From contig OW121852.1 of assembly GCA_933228895.1 (NCBI GenBank), positions 128,025,544-128,089,543 on the forward strand: a DNA stretch of 64,000 nucleotides, in the 5' to 3' direction. This DNA comes from Platycnemis pennipes (lineage: Eukaryota; Arthropoda; Insecta; Odonata; Platycnemididae). A program made the position numbers and the translations under genes. Within the stretch, counting starts at the first letter, position 1; each line of letters begins with the position of its first letter. The notes beneath the pieces were generated by a model. It worked only from the letters and a program-made list of their open reading frames with translations. It was not told the origin of the DNA and did not search any database. Shown piece by piece: positions 53,225 to 62,471 of this stretch.

Positions 53225-53989
53225 TGTGGTCTCATCAGCTATAATAGTAAAATAGTTGGCCTTTTAATTTTTTGTTTGTTATTTTGGTTGTGATTAATTC
53301 CCCACAGCATTCAGTCGAGTCATTTTTTGTCGACTTGCTGATGTAGGAAGCGTTTTTAGCACATGTTTTTACGTGTTCATGCAGTATCTCATCTCCAGCA
53401 TCGATTCGGTACTTCAACAACGCTCTAAAGTTGCCTTCTCCGTAGGAACTTTCCGATTCTAAATCACCATCATCCCGTGACCTCTTAATGGTATGTTTTG
53501 CATTCCACGTAATATAATTGTTTTTATAATGGTATAAGTTTTTTACAATTTTCTTAAATAGTTTTCATTTCCTGGGTTCTCATTTGGACAACAACGTCCA
53601 TTGATTTTCCCTCCATTACCATGAAAAATTTTTGAGATGTTACCATGTTCACCTGGTGATATTTCGTGCTCTCGTGGTGTCTGATCGTTTCAATGGCCTT
53701 TTTATATGTTTTCAGTGGTTCCGACACCAACTTTCCCAGCTTCACATTTTTTGTACCCGCCTCACGCCGACCAAAAATAATGCACATTTGCACAATTCGC
53801 CACCAGCAATTTTGCTATATGCTAGCCATTCATGTCCTTTTAACCAGCTCATTTGAAGAGAGCTTTTTTTCCCCTCACTCGCCAGTAGAAACTTAAAGTC
53901 TGTTGTAGGTTGCCAAGTATTTTTCAACCCCTGGAACTTTTCTTCATCTGTAAGAACTGAACTGTCCCGCTGGTTTATAAGTAGTCTAG
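53225..53989 (-). pseudogene. hAT transposase N-terminus: TTF zinc finger and DUF4371 start
   Basis: The minus strand opens at 53989 directly after a splice acceptor (TTACTTACAG). It reads KFQGLKNTWQPTTDFKF, then a TTF-type zinc finger (WLAYSKIAGGELCKCALF, frame 53927-53742), a linker (KTYKKAIETIRHHESTKYH), then YRIDAGDEILHEHVKTCAKNASYISK and CCGELITTKI (53420-53235), and the ADETTDVS motif with the first catalytic Asp at the edge of element C. Frameshifts near 53780 and 53550 are present. Confidence 0.8.
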
Positions 53990-54099
53990 CTGTAAGTAAA
54001 TATACAAATAAAAGACTAAATTTGTTGTCATTTTTGTGTAAGACAAATAATTACTTGAACAATGAAATGAACGTCTCTAAGGCTGTAAGAAATATAAAT

Positions 54100-54127
54100 G
54101 AAGAAAAATATCTCCAAAGCCGTGCTC
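54100..54127 (+). repeat. Inverted repeat flanking the Penelope-like element (left arm)
   Basis: 28 bases here are inverted at 57780-57807 with two mismatches (core gaagaaaaatatctccaaag). Both arms lie outside the 252-bp repeats of the Penelope-like element. Confidence 0.6.
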
Positions 54128-54277
54128 ACGAAAAAAGTCCTCCTACTTCCTCTTCCTCGAAAAAAGTCCCTGAGCCCTGTATGTATGTGAATGTGTGAAG
54201 GAGAATCACGAGGGTGACTGAGTATTGTATGCAAATCCACGTGAATGAGTACTTGAAAGTTATTACCAAATTTTATT

Positions 54278-54529
54278 TTAGAATCAGATATCGGTGCACT
54301 TTTCCACAAGTAATTTATTAATGCGTACGACGCGTTTCGGCTCACAGAGCCATCATCTGGTACAAGACACCATCATACATGTTAACAGCGTATTTATACA
54401 TAGGAGAAGGGGTGGGGGGGGGGAAGTAAGAGGCAGAGGGAGGGGGGGGGGCAAAGGTACGGTTGGGGGAAACAGTGAGAGATGGAAAAACCAAGGAAGT
54501 ATGGAACGGGGGAGGAGGGGTTCTTGAAT
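54278..54529 (-). repeat. Penelope pseudo-LTR, 3' copy
   Basis: 252-bp copy of 57226-57477. It includes the hammerhead-like segment at about 54324-54362 and long G runs. Confidence 0.9.
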
Positions 54530-54752
54530 GAAGGGACGCGTGTCAAAAGAAAGGGATACGAGGCGGCAGTTAGCGAGGCAAGGAGGAGGTGTGTGGGAAG
54601 TCCCCGAAAGGGAAACTGGGAAAGGAGTAAGGGTAAACAGCAGGGGTTGGTGAAGGGATTATTGGCGGTAAAATGGTCAAAATAAGGTGGGGGGAGTGGG
54701 TGGGTGGACCGGAAAAAGAAAGAGAAAAACCCGAGGAGGTGGAGTCGGTTGG
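54530..54752 (-). other. Penelope-like element 3' untranslated region
   Basis: Purine-rich on the plus strand (many GGGG and GGAA runs), between the ORF stop and the 3' pseudo-LTR. Short plus-strand frames here are compositional artefacts. Confidence 0.6.
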
Positions 54753-57224
54753 CTATGGGGGGGGTGAAGTGGGAATTTGGTCGTTGCTTTTCGGGAAGGG
54801 GATGTTCAGGAGAGGAGAGTGGTTGACAAACACTTGGTCATTCATAAGTACATTCGAATCTGATTGTAGAATTTCAAGTTGTTCCAAAATGTCTAGCCTG
54901 GAGCACTTACTTTCAAGATGAAGAATTTCTGGATGGAATTGACAAGAGTGAGAAGTCTGCAATAAATGTTTGGCTAGAAGTGACTTGTCATCACAATTTT
55001 TCCAACATCTTTTGTGTTCTTTCATCCTAGTTTCAAAGTTTCTACCGGTCTGGCCTATGTAGCACATGTTGCAAGTATTACAATTCACTTTGTATATGCC
55101 GGATTGATGGTGGGGTTCAATTTTGTCTTTGTTACGGCAGAGAATTTTCCCGAGAGTACCGGGATTGTAAAGAGAGACATTGATTTTATCCTTGGGGAAT
55201 TTACGAGCGAGTTTGTCCGAAAGATCTCCCACATACAATAGTCGGCACCATTTTTTTGATTTTTCTATATTGGGGGTAAGGGAGCATATTTGTGAGATAG
55301 CTTTAGTTTTTAATTTTCTCTGTAGTATTTTAGTTACAGTGTTTAAGTTGTAGCCATTCGAAAGTGCAATGGATTTAATAGTGGAAAGTTCACAATTGAA
55401 ATTAGTCGTGTTTAATGGTAACTTGACAAGTCTATTTATCATTGAATGAAAAGCGGATAGTTTTTGGGAGGTCGGGTGACATGAGTCATTAGGAATAATG
55501 GTGTCGCTATAGCAGGGTTTTCTGTATACGCTAAATTCATGTTTATCCCCAACTATGCGTATGGAAAGATCGAGAAAGTTCAACTGTTTATTGGATTCCA
55601 TTTCAACCGTGAAGGTAATTTTGGGATGTTGAGTGTTTAAAAGATTGAGAAAGTGGTCTAATTGTCTGACACTCCCAGTCCAGCAGCAAATGATGTCATC
55701 CACATAGCGATACCAGTAGAATATGTTGGATAAGATGGGATGCGCAGAATCAAATAATTGGCGTTCTAAATTGTCCATGAATATTTCAGCTAATAAAGGT
55801 GAGAGGGGGGACCCCATAGCAAGGCCGTCTGTTTGGTGATAGAAATTCTTGTTGAACAGAAAATAATTTTGGTTAGCACAAAGTTCCATGAGTAAATGAA
55901 GTTCATTAGCCATGACAGAGTCTAAATTGGACACTCTCAGTAAGTCTTTGGTAAGTGACAAAGTTTTTTGCACAGGCACAGAAGTAAAAAGGTTTTTTAC
56001 ATCAAAGGAGACTAGCTTGGAGTTGGGAGGTAACGAGAGGTGCTGAAGGTTATGTGACAAATTGATAGAGTTCTTAATACTGTATTTTGCTGAAAAACCA
56101 GATAGTTGTCTAAAGATGATATTCAATTTGGAGGCTAATTTATAAGATGGTGATCCTATGCACGATACCACTGGGCGAACAGGCGAGCCATCTTTGTGAA
56201 TCTTAGGAAGACCATAAAACCTGGGGGGCAAAGGATTCATTTGCAGTAACTTCCTTTTCTCACTCTCACTGAACAGATTAGAGCAGGAAGATAAAGCTGT
56301 TTTAACACTTTTTTGAAATCTAGTGGTTGGATCACAAGGGAGAATCACAAAGGAGGTGTCCTCCAGCACATTGTCACATTTTTTAATGTATGAGGATTTG
56401 TTAAGGATTATTACACTGTTCCCTTTGTCTGCTTTGGAGATGATCAGATCTTCCTTAACTATCTTCTCTTTGATGGATCTCAGCACTTCGTTGTGGTTCA
56501 CTTTTGGGCGGTGGGGTTTGTCTGGGTTGTGAAGTTGGGAAGTAATGATATCTGCACAGTTTTGTTTAATACCTGCATGTTCCCGTCGGAGGGCGACTTC
56601 ACAGTCCACTATCAAGGATTTTAAGGGGCGTTGACTCAGTGGATGAGTGGGGGCAAACTTCAGACCTTTTTGAAGAAGTTCAAGTTCGGAGTTAGTAAAG
56701 GAGGAATCAGACAGGTTAACCACTCTGGGATGAAATTTTGAATCACTGTTCAGCACACACTTTGAAGAATTAGCTGCATTATTTGTTTCACACTGTAAAT
56801 AATGTAGTTTTTTGTTTATGACGGAACTTTTCTTGGAGGAGACGTCACTTACCACTGATTTTACATGGTTGTATAGATGTTGCCAGCGAATGATATGAAG
56901 GGTCGCTGAAAGTTGTAAGTGAAGTTGGTAGAGGTAGTGGGAGTAGGCGTCTCTCTTGCTGTACCAGTCTCTCAGTTCCCGTTGGATCCAGGTCCTTTGG
57001 CCGGAAACCACTGCACGACGAGCTGCTTTTGATGAGGATTTGGTAGTTAAGTTCACGTACTTCGGAGTAAGGTTCAAGTTGAGACACTTCTGGTTGAAGA
57101 CGATGTTTAATTCTGCTTTACGGAATTTCTCTGACAAATCCAGATAGAGTTTGGCCTGGTATGCTATGCTAGCATTCCGAATAAAATCAACTGATTCAGG
57201 CGAGATGTAGTGGAAGTTTGACAT
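54753..57224 (-). CDS. Penelope-like polyprotein: RT and GIY-YIG endonuclease
   Basis: 823 codons from the first ATG (57224). The frame is open further upstream into the 5' pseudo-LTR, but without an ATG. N-terminal 250 residues: helical region with basic segments. RT (about 255-640): IISKADKGNSVIILN, FYGLPKIHKDGSPVRPVVS, VSFDVKNLFTSVPV, GLAMGSPLSPLLAEIFMD, YRYVDDIICCW (YVDD) and QLNFLDLSI. C-terminal endonuclease (about 720-800): HHQSGIYKVNCNTCNMCYIG followed by QTGRNFETRMKEH, i.e. GIY...YIG with the Cys-rich insert usual for the group and the conserved Arg. No stop or frameshift was seen. It should nick DNA and prime cDNA synthesis. Confidence 0.93.
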   Translation of the reverse strand: MSNFHYISPESVDFIRNASIAYQAKLYLDLSEKFRKAELNIVFNQKCLNLNLTPKYVNLTTKSSSKAARRAVVSGQRTWIQRELRDWYSKRDAYSHYLYQLHLQLSATLHIIRWQHLYNHVKSVVSDVSSKKSSVINKKLHYLQCETNNAANSSKCVLNSDSKFHPRVVNLSDSSFTNSELELLQKGLKFAPTHPLSQRPLKSLIVDCEVALRREHAGIKQNCADIITSQLHNPDKPHRPKVNHNEVLRSIKEKIVKEDLIISKADKGNSVIILNKSSYIKKCDNVLEDTSFVILPCDPTTRFQKSVKTALSSCSNLFSESEKRKLLQMNPLPPRFYGLPKIHKDGSPVRPVVSCIGSPSYKLASKLNIIFRQLSGFSAKYSIKNSINLSHNLQHLSLPPNSKLVSFDVKNLFTSVPVQKTLSLTKDLLRVSNLDSVMANELHLLMELCANQNYFLFNKNFYHQTDGLAMGSPLSPLLAEIFMDNLERQLFDSAHPILSNIFYWYRYVDDIICCWTGSVRQLDHFLNLLNTQHPKITFTVEMESNKQLNFLDLSIRIVGDKHEFSVYRKPCYSDTIIPNDSCHPTSQKLSAFHSMINRLVKLPLNTTNFNCELSTIKSIALSNGYNLNTVTKILQRKLKTKAISQICSLTPNIEKSKKWCRLLYVGDLSDKLARKFPKDKINVSLYNPGTLGKILCRNKDKIEPHHQSGIYKVNCNTCNMCYIGQTGRNFETRMKEHKRCWKNCDDKSLLAKHLLQTSHSCQFHPEILHLESKCSRLDILEQLEILQSDSNVLMNDQVFVNHSPLLNIPFPKSNDQIPTSPPP

Positions 57225-57225
57225 A

Positions 57226-57477
57226 TTAGAATCAAATATCGGTGCACTTTTCCACAAGTAATTTATTAATGCGTACGACGCGTTTCGGCTCACAGAGCCA
57301 TCATCTGGTACAAGACACCATCATACATGTTAACAGCGTATTTATACATAGGAGAAGGGGTGGGGGGGGGGAAGTAAGAGGCAGAGGGAGGGGGGGGGGC
57401 AAAGGTACGGTTGGGGGAAACAGTGAGAGATGGAAAAACCAAGGAAGTATGGAACGGGGGAGGAGGGGTTCTTGAAT
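57226..57477 (-). repeat. Penelope pseudo-LTR, 5' copy
   Basis: Contains the start of the transcribed element and a hammerhead-like segment. The frame encoding SRNASYALINYLWKSAP crosses from this repeat into the ORF. Confidence 0.9.
57273..57311 (-). ncRNA. Hammerhead-ribozyme-like segment in Penelope pseudo-LTR
   Basis: On the minus strand: GTAC (stem I), CAGATGA, stem II GGCTC-TGT-GAGCC, GAAA, a very short stem III (ACGCGT), then the expected cleavage triplet GTC before GTAC (stem I). The layout fits the small hammerheads reported for Penelope-like elements. The first box deviates from CTGANGA by one base (A for T) in both repeats, so activity is uncertain. Confidence 0.55.
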
Positions 57478-58441
57478 CCTCGTTAAGCCCTGCTTGTGTG
57501 TGTGATTGAACTCACGAAGGTGACTGTATTTTGTATACAAACCTGAGTGAGTGAGTGGTTGTGTGAGTCACTGTTTGTTTTTATGTTTTACCTTGATTCC
57601 CTTAATTTTGAGTGTTACTGTTGTTTCTAATGTTGTGAGTGAGTGCGGGAATGTGTCATTTACCGCCATTTAAATTTCTTTGTATGCTTCATTTTGTAAA
57701 TGTGATTGAGAGCTCCCTTACTTTGTATATACTCCTTCCTTCCCACCCTCTTCCCCTTTTGAAACCCCTGCCCCATTAAGAGTACGGCTTTGGAGACATT
57801 TTTCTTCCTTTGTAAATAATTACTTCATTGGTTAATTAAAGTTTAAAACTATAACCCGACTTTTAAAACTATAGCTGTTAATTATATTGAATTTCTAAAA
57901 TTAATGTTATTATTAGTTTAGTCGTCTAATGTTTGTAATACACTCTTGCGGTAAAGAAAATTCAAACGACAGCTCAAAATAAGTATTGCCAACAAAATAT
58001 TAAAATCGTTCCAACAGGGGCATCGCGATACCTACCTATGTTACATTCCTGCAGCCATGGTAACTCGCGGTGACTGACGCTACCGATGGATGAGTTGACA
58101 TTGACGTAGTTGCCGCAAGCGAGGATGGATGCACATGAGAACCATCACATTCAATCCCTTTACCAGTCTCCGTAACTGCATCGTCCGTTTTTTGTTTTGT
58201 TTTGGATAGAAATACGCACTCAAGTTATTTTGTATTTTTCTATCTTTGTCACTCATTTATAGATAATATCACTCGTTCCGCACTAAATTATGTAATCGTA
58301 ACAATAACAAACACTAGAAACTAACTTGGCCGTACGTTCGTGACTGACTGCATAGAAGTCGAACCCTCGCCCCGTCGTCTCACGCGCGCGCCTACGCTCA
58401 TTCTTCTATAGTAATTTAATTTTTATGCATTGACGTCGCCG
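57478..58441. other. Unassigned stretch right of the Penelope-like element
   Basis: 57484-57560 resembles 54172-54260 (shared agccctg...cacgargGTGACTG...TTGTAT.CAAA) in direct orientation. 57780-57807 is the inverted arm noted at 54100. No coding sequence was recognised. The sequence is probably remains of older Penelope copies and of the hAT 5' region. Confidence 0.4.
58437..58441 (+). repeat. Target-site duplication of Transib-like element (left)
   Basis: CGCCG at 58437-58441 is repeated at 60034-60038, directly outside the inverted ends. Confidence 0.8.
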
Positions 58442-58474
58442 CACAGTGTAACAAAATCCCTAAAACGTGATCAT
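58442..58474 (+). repeat. Left terminal inverted repeat of Transib-like element
   Basis: 33 bp, starting with the heptamer CACAGTG. It matches the complement of 60001-60033 at 32 of 33 positions (T/G at position 20). Confidence 0.85.
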
Positions 58475-59251
58475 AGCGAAAAAATAAAAGTTCTATTTTA
58501 GGTATTTTTAATGATAGGTTGGCTACTAGGGGGTCCATGATAAGGAAAACTGGCAGAGGTAAGTATGCAGGTGCACACCTGCACCTGCAACTCATTATTA
58601 AAGTGACCGGTGTACCGACGCGTCATCACTACTCCTCTTTCCGTGAAAATTGCGCTTTGTTAAGATAGAATTGAATTCGTTATTTTTTGTGCTATTTGAA
58701 TTTTGAAAAATGGCATCAGGTGCGAATGGTAAGTAGTTTTGGATTATCGTTTTATAAATATTATTTTTTTTATTTTCAAGTCATTTTTATTAAAAAATTG
58801 TATGCGGTAAAAAACATGAAAAAAAATCTAAATTTCACATTCAGACATCAAAAAAAAAAAACGTTCATCAGAGTCCATTCTGAAACCACATGAAACTTGT
58901 AGTCTAAAGTATTGTTTATAAAGTGAAAAAAATTCCGACTGCTAATGCCTGCAGATTCAAAAGTTAATAATAAAAGAAAGCGCGCATCTCTTATAACTTT
59001 TGAAAATCTCCGCTTTAAAAAGAGTTTTAACATCAAAGAATTTAATTTTTTAAATATTTTTTTAATGTGAAAGTATGACGCAATATGATTTCAAATTAAT
59101 TCCATTTAATTGATTAATTTAACCCTATTGGTAGACGAGAAATCAATTTTTAAAGTAACGCGTAACGGGTCATGATAGTGCACAATGAGGGCGAGTGAGA
59201 CAGAACGATATACGTTTCTCTTTCTCTCTACAGCTATGCACTATTTAGGCG
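58475..59251. other. Interior of Transib-like element, left part
   Basis: AT-rich. ATGGCATCAGGTGCGAATG followed by GTAAGT (58710-58734) looks like a short first exon with a splice donor. A palindromic caggtgcacacctg lies at 58568-58581. Nothing else is recognised. Confidence 0.35.
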
Positions 59252-59551
59252 TCAGCAGATAAACTGAGCGAAACGTGTACTGAAATGCCTGAAATCTCCT
59301 GCAAGCAATATTAATGCGTTCTCCAATGGTCTCAGGTTTCCACGCAAATCTTGCAATGATCGATCCAGAGCCTCGAGCAATGCTTTGTGCACCATTGTGC
59401 ATTCATCCCAAGCAATAAGTTGGCATTTCTGAAATTTTTCTCCCATGCCGGATGATTTGGATATGTTGCACGTGAGAGTTTCAATGAATTGCACGTTCAA
59501 TTGGATGCAAATCTCGTATACAGTATCGATATTGTATTCTTGATATTGCAC
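59252..59551 (-). pseudogene. PIF1-like helicase fragment (Helitron-type)
   Basis: The minus-strand frame of 99 codons reads FQKCQLIAWDECTMVHKALL, LDRSLQDLRGNLRPL and ALILLAGDFRHF. The WDE motif is Walker B of PIF1-family helicases, and GDFR is the next conserved motif (normally GDFRQ.LPV, here GDFRHF). Helitron Rep-helicases of arthropods read this way. Only this part is left; neither the Rep domain nor Helitron ends were found. It lies inside the Transib-like element. Confidence 0.7.
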
Positions 59552-59619
59552 AAACCTTCATGGGAGTGAACTAAACAACTAACCAAAGCTTCATGGAAAT
59601 TGGATGAATGTTGTGGTAA

Positions 59620-59770
59620 TTCATGAAGTTATCAATATTGTATCGACATTGTATCGACATTGCAACGATACCTTCTTTTAAAAAAACTAATAATTTCACC
59701 TAAATTTTGTATTAATAATGTATCGATTTTACCGATATTATATCGATATAGTATCGATATTGAATTATCT
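59620..59770. repeat. TATCGA-type short repeats
   Basis: Repeated tatcgacattgtatcgacattg and tatcgatatagtatcgatattg units within a TE interior. Some are self-complementary (tatcgata). Confidence 0.5.
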
Positions 59771-60000
59771 ATTTCGTATAAACCTTTGCGGGAGCGTACT
59801 CATCACTTTCCATAGTTTCGTGGCGATCCGATGAATGATGTAGTAATGCATAAAGGACAAACATATTACATACATTCGATACAGTATCCATATTGAAGCG
59901 ATACTTTATTTTTTTTAAATCTGTTGGCGAATTCAGCATCAGCGACCCCGAAAACCCTGATATGCAAAGTTTCACATTAGTTGGGAATATTTTACTTACA

Positions 60001-60033
60001 ATGATCACGTTTTCGGGATTTTGTTACACTGTG
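60001..60033 (-). repeat. Right terminal inverted repeat of Transib-like element
   Basis: Complement of the left end with one mismatch, followed by CGCCG (60034-60038). Confidence 0.85.
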
Positions 60034-60038
60034 CGCCG

Positions 60039-60597
60039 TCCTTATATACTGCGTCCCTAAAAACATTGTCTTCGTCCTCCTCATAGTCAGCTTCGCGCTC
60101 TTCGTCCCAGATAAATTCCCAGAGAAAAGGAACACACAGCACTAGTAGTTGCGACAATGTAGCGATCTATTCAAAGGGTGCCTAGTACGGCGGCAGAGCA
60201 CCAGCAGCGGTAGAAATCAGCGAATGAGGCGTCCGACTGCGGTCTTACCTCGCACTCTGCCGCCACAGATATTCTCACGAGCTGATTTTGTAGCGGCAAG
60301 CAGACGAAGCCCGGGTGTTTTGAAGTGCACTACAAAGCTCACGGTCCCCCCACAAGCCCCCTTCCCACTTTGGCGATGTTGTTTTTCGAGCGCTGACTAT
60401 TAATAGCGCATGACCAATGACCGGCAAATCTATCTTCTTGACTTGGGCTCAAGGCTCAAATGATTGAGGCTCCGTAATACACAAAACTAAACGAACGTAA
60501 TTATAACGGGACCGTATTAAAAATCTTGTCTATTTTTTAAGCTTCTGGGGGGCGAGGGGGGCACGTGCCCCCGTGCGCCCCCCAAAATCCGCCTATT
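60039..60597. other. hAT 5' end region, non-coding
   Basis: No convincing frame. The last 60 bases hold the right hAT end with a perfect palindrome around GGGGGCACGTGCCCCC (60556-60571). Confidence 0.4.
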
Positions 60598-60848
60598 AGT
60601 TTTTACTAAATACGTAGGTATTATGATGAAACGTTTCTGTTTACGCAGATTCAGCTGCGGACGATTGCATGCCATTAGCTTCTATTTTACGTAGGTACTT
60701 GTCCATTGTTGTTTGTGTAGTAGCCCTTTTTTTCTCATCGTAAATAATTTTGTAACAAGAAAGAGTCAATCATTTACTGCATTGGAAACATTTCTGAAAC
60801 GTTCCGGGTTTGGGTCCTGCGCCTCAAAACCTTACACTCCTTTCTCAA

Positions 60849-62073
60849 TCAGATGAAAACATCCACCATCTTTTTTAACACGAATGTTTTCGGTGACTCC
60901 GCTTCCAGTTTTTCTTCGGAAATTTCGGCTTTCTCTCTTTGATTCTCCAATTCCAGTAAATCCTCATTGAGCAATTCTTTTGCGTCATATCGCAAGAGTT
61001 CTTGAAAATCATCTTCTTCGACGTTCAATTCTAAAGTTCTGCCCATGTCCACAAGTTCATCCACTACATTTTCCTCTTCAAATCCCTTGAAATCATGAAT
61101 AAATCGGGGGTGAGCTTCTTCCAAACAGCATTCATTGTGCATGACCTAATTTCACGCCAGGCAGCATCAATGTTCTTTAAAGATTCATACACATTATGTT
61201 TTTTCCAGAAGTGCTTTAAAGATATTCCATCGCCTACTGTAGCCTTCACCGCTTGCCTGAAGGTTCTCCGTAAATAATATTTTTTAAACGTCTGTATGAG
61301 CCCTTGATCCATCGGCTGCAAGAGAGAAGTCGTGTTTGGTGGCAAGTACATCACTTTGATATTTTCATGGTAATCACTAAGAAACGGCAGGTGACCTGGG
61401 GCATTGTCTAGCAACAACAATACTTTAAATGGAATTTTATTTTCTTCGCAATAATTTTTTACTTCGCACACAACATTATGGGAAAACCAATCTTTGAAAA
61501 CTTCCTGAGTCACCCATGCCTTCGAATTAGATTTCCACACCACTGGAAGTGTTGCCTTATCAATGTTTTTTTTAAGGCCCTAGGGTTTTCGCTGTGATAA
61601 ATTACTAGGGGTTTTATTTTGCTATCCCCAGGAACATTCCCTCCTAGTAGAATGGTCATCCTGTCCTTTGACACTTTGAATCCTGGCATGGTTTTTTCTT
61701 CTTTTGCAATGTATCACCGATCCGACATCTTCTTCCAATACAGACCGGTTTCGTCGTCGTTAAAAATTTGATGTGGTCGATAATTCCCGCTTTCGATTAC
61801 ATCAACCAAAAACTTGGGAAACTCTGCTGCTACTGTTGTGTCTGCACTGGCAGCTTCACCGGTGGCTTTAATATTATGTAGTTTAGCACGCGCTTTAAAC
61901 CTATTGAACCATCCTACACTCGCGCTGAAAGTACCACCACTCTCACCATGCTTGAGTTTAAGATCGTTAAAGAGACTCAAGGATTTTTCCTGTATCAGCC
62001 TAAGGCTTAATGGCAATCGTCGTTGAAACTGGTCTTCGATCCAAAAACACAATAGTTTCTCCGTCTCTTCCAT
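60849..62073 (-). pseudogene. Tigger/pogo-like transposase (CENP-B-type HTH + DDE), frame-damaged
   Basis: Frame 62073-61714 holds the CENP-B-type DNA-binding part (LCFWIEDQFQRRLPLS, SAS.GWFNRFKARAKLHN) and the first catalytic region IFNDDETGLYWKKM, then a TGA. The same frame continues with [30 protein letters not shown], then shifts in an A run at about 61570. Frame 61543-61064 has FKVLLLLDNAPGHLPFL (second Asp) and PPNTTSLLQPMDQGLI (third acidic position). Another shift near 61100 leads to an acidic C-terminus (61142-60849). All three catalytic positions remain, but the frame is broken three times. Confidence 0.85.
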
Positions 62074-62471
62074 AACTGTGCCCCTTTTCTTCGTGATTAT
62101 TGTTGACTGAATCGGAGCAGAACTTTAGGTTACACTCTTATGTTTCTCAGCCATTTGAGGGTTCACATCCAAAACAAACACATGAGACGATTATAATGAT
62201 TTTATGAGAAAACTTTCTCGAGGTTGATAAATAACGATCTTTACGATCTAATCACAACAGAAACCCAAGTTCGTCTGTCTGCTGCAAAAACGTGTTCTAT
62301 CTCTCTATTTAGCTGTGATGGACAACAGACGTCATCTATGGAGTAGATAATTAACTACGCGTTGACCTATCTTTCGTGGCAACAGAAACGCGGAGAAAAC
62401 GCAAGCATGTCACCGGCCTATCTGAGCATCCGCGTAACTCTGGATCCTTGTAACTCGGATCCGCTTGCCGG

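Larger units (their letters stand above)
54278..57477 (-). mobile_element. Penelope-like retroelement with GIY-YIG endonuclease, apparently intact
   Basis: 3.2 kb. Direct repeats of 252 bp (54278-54529 and 57226-57477) flank one long ORF and a G-rich 3' untranslated part (54530-54752). The repeats differ by a single base near 54289/57237. Such pseudo-LTRs are typical of Penelope-like elements. The ORF has RT and GIY-YIG domains. It lies inside the hAT element, upstream of the hAT coding part. Confidence 0.93.
58442..60033. mobile_element. Transib-like DNA transposon, non-autonomous or degenerate
   Basis: 1.59 kb with 33-bp terminal inverted repeats (58442-58474 and 60001-60033, one mismatch) that start CACAGTGTAACAAAATCCC. 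The 5-bp duplication is CGCCG. Transib elements are known for 5-bp GC-rich targets of CGNCG type and ends beginning CAC(A/T)(A/G)TG, related to the RAG heptamer. No transposase motif survives. The interior has a possible first exon (58710-58728), AT-rich sequence and a helicase fragment. Confidence 0.75.
43736..60597 (-). mobile_element. hAT-family DNA transposon (P52rIPK/DUF4371 type), expanded by nested insertions
   Basis: The left end CAAGGGCGGATCCAGGATT (43736-43754) and right end (60597 back to about 60555) share GGCGGAT...GGGGGGC in inverted orientation. Flanking octamers agtactta (43728-43735) and agttttta (60598-60605) agree at 6 of 8 positions. Transposase blocks occur in order on the minus strand at 53989-53225, 47511-47396, 47112-46480 and 44606-43894. 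The element holds at least five insertions. Confidence 0.75.
43388..62471 (-). mobile_element. Tigger/pogo-like DNA transposon, split by the hAT element (tentative limits)
   Basis: The transposase lies at 62073-60849 on the minus strand. A candidate end at 43388 (TACAGTAAGTTCTCGACTTA...CGCGG) and a degenerate inverted counterpart near 62428-62460 (GAGTTACGCGG on the minus strand) suggest that the element spans the hAT insertion. The proposed 3' untranslated part is then 60849-60598 plus 43735-43388. The right end abuts Jockey J2. Limits are inferred. Confidence 0.45.

Noticed and set aside
54028..54345. Minus-strand gene of 105 aa starting like the Penelope ORF
   Set aside because: The Penelope 3' pseudo-LTR encodes the same first residues and then reads out into flanking DNA.
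54310..54690. Plus-strand Gly/Arg-rich genes over the Penelope repeat and 3' UTR
   Set aside because: Low-complexity G-rich DNA on the strand opposite the element; the same frame recurs at 57242-57475 only because the repeat recurs.
57225..57293. Upstream start of the Penelope ORF within the pseudo-LTR
   Set aside because: No ATG in that part of the frame; the nearest upstream codon proposed is GTG after a TGA. The start was placed at the ATG at 57224.
60149..60403. 84-aa Arg-rich frame
   Set aside because: No recognisable domain; it lies in the non-coding end of the hAT element.
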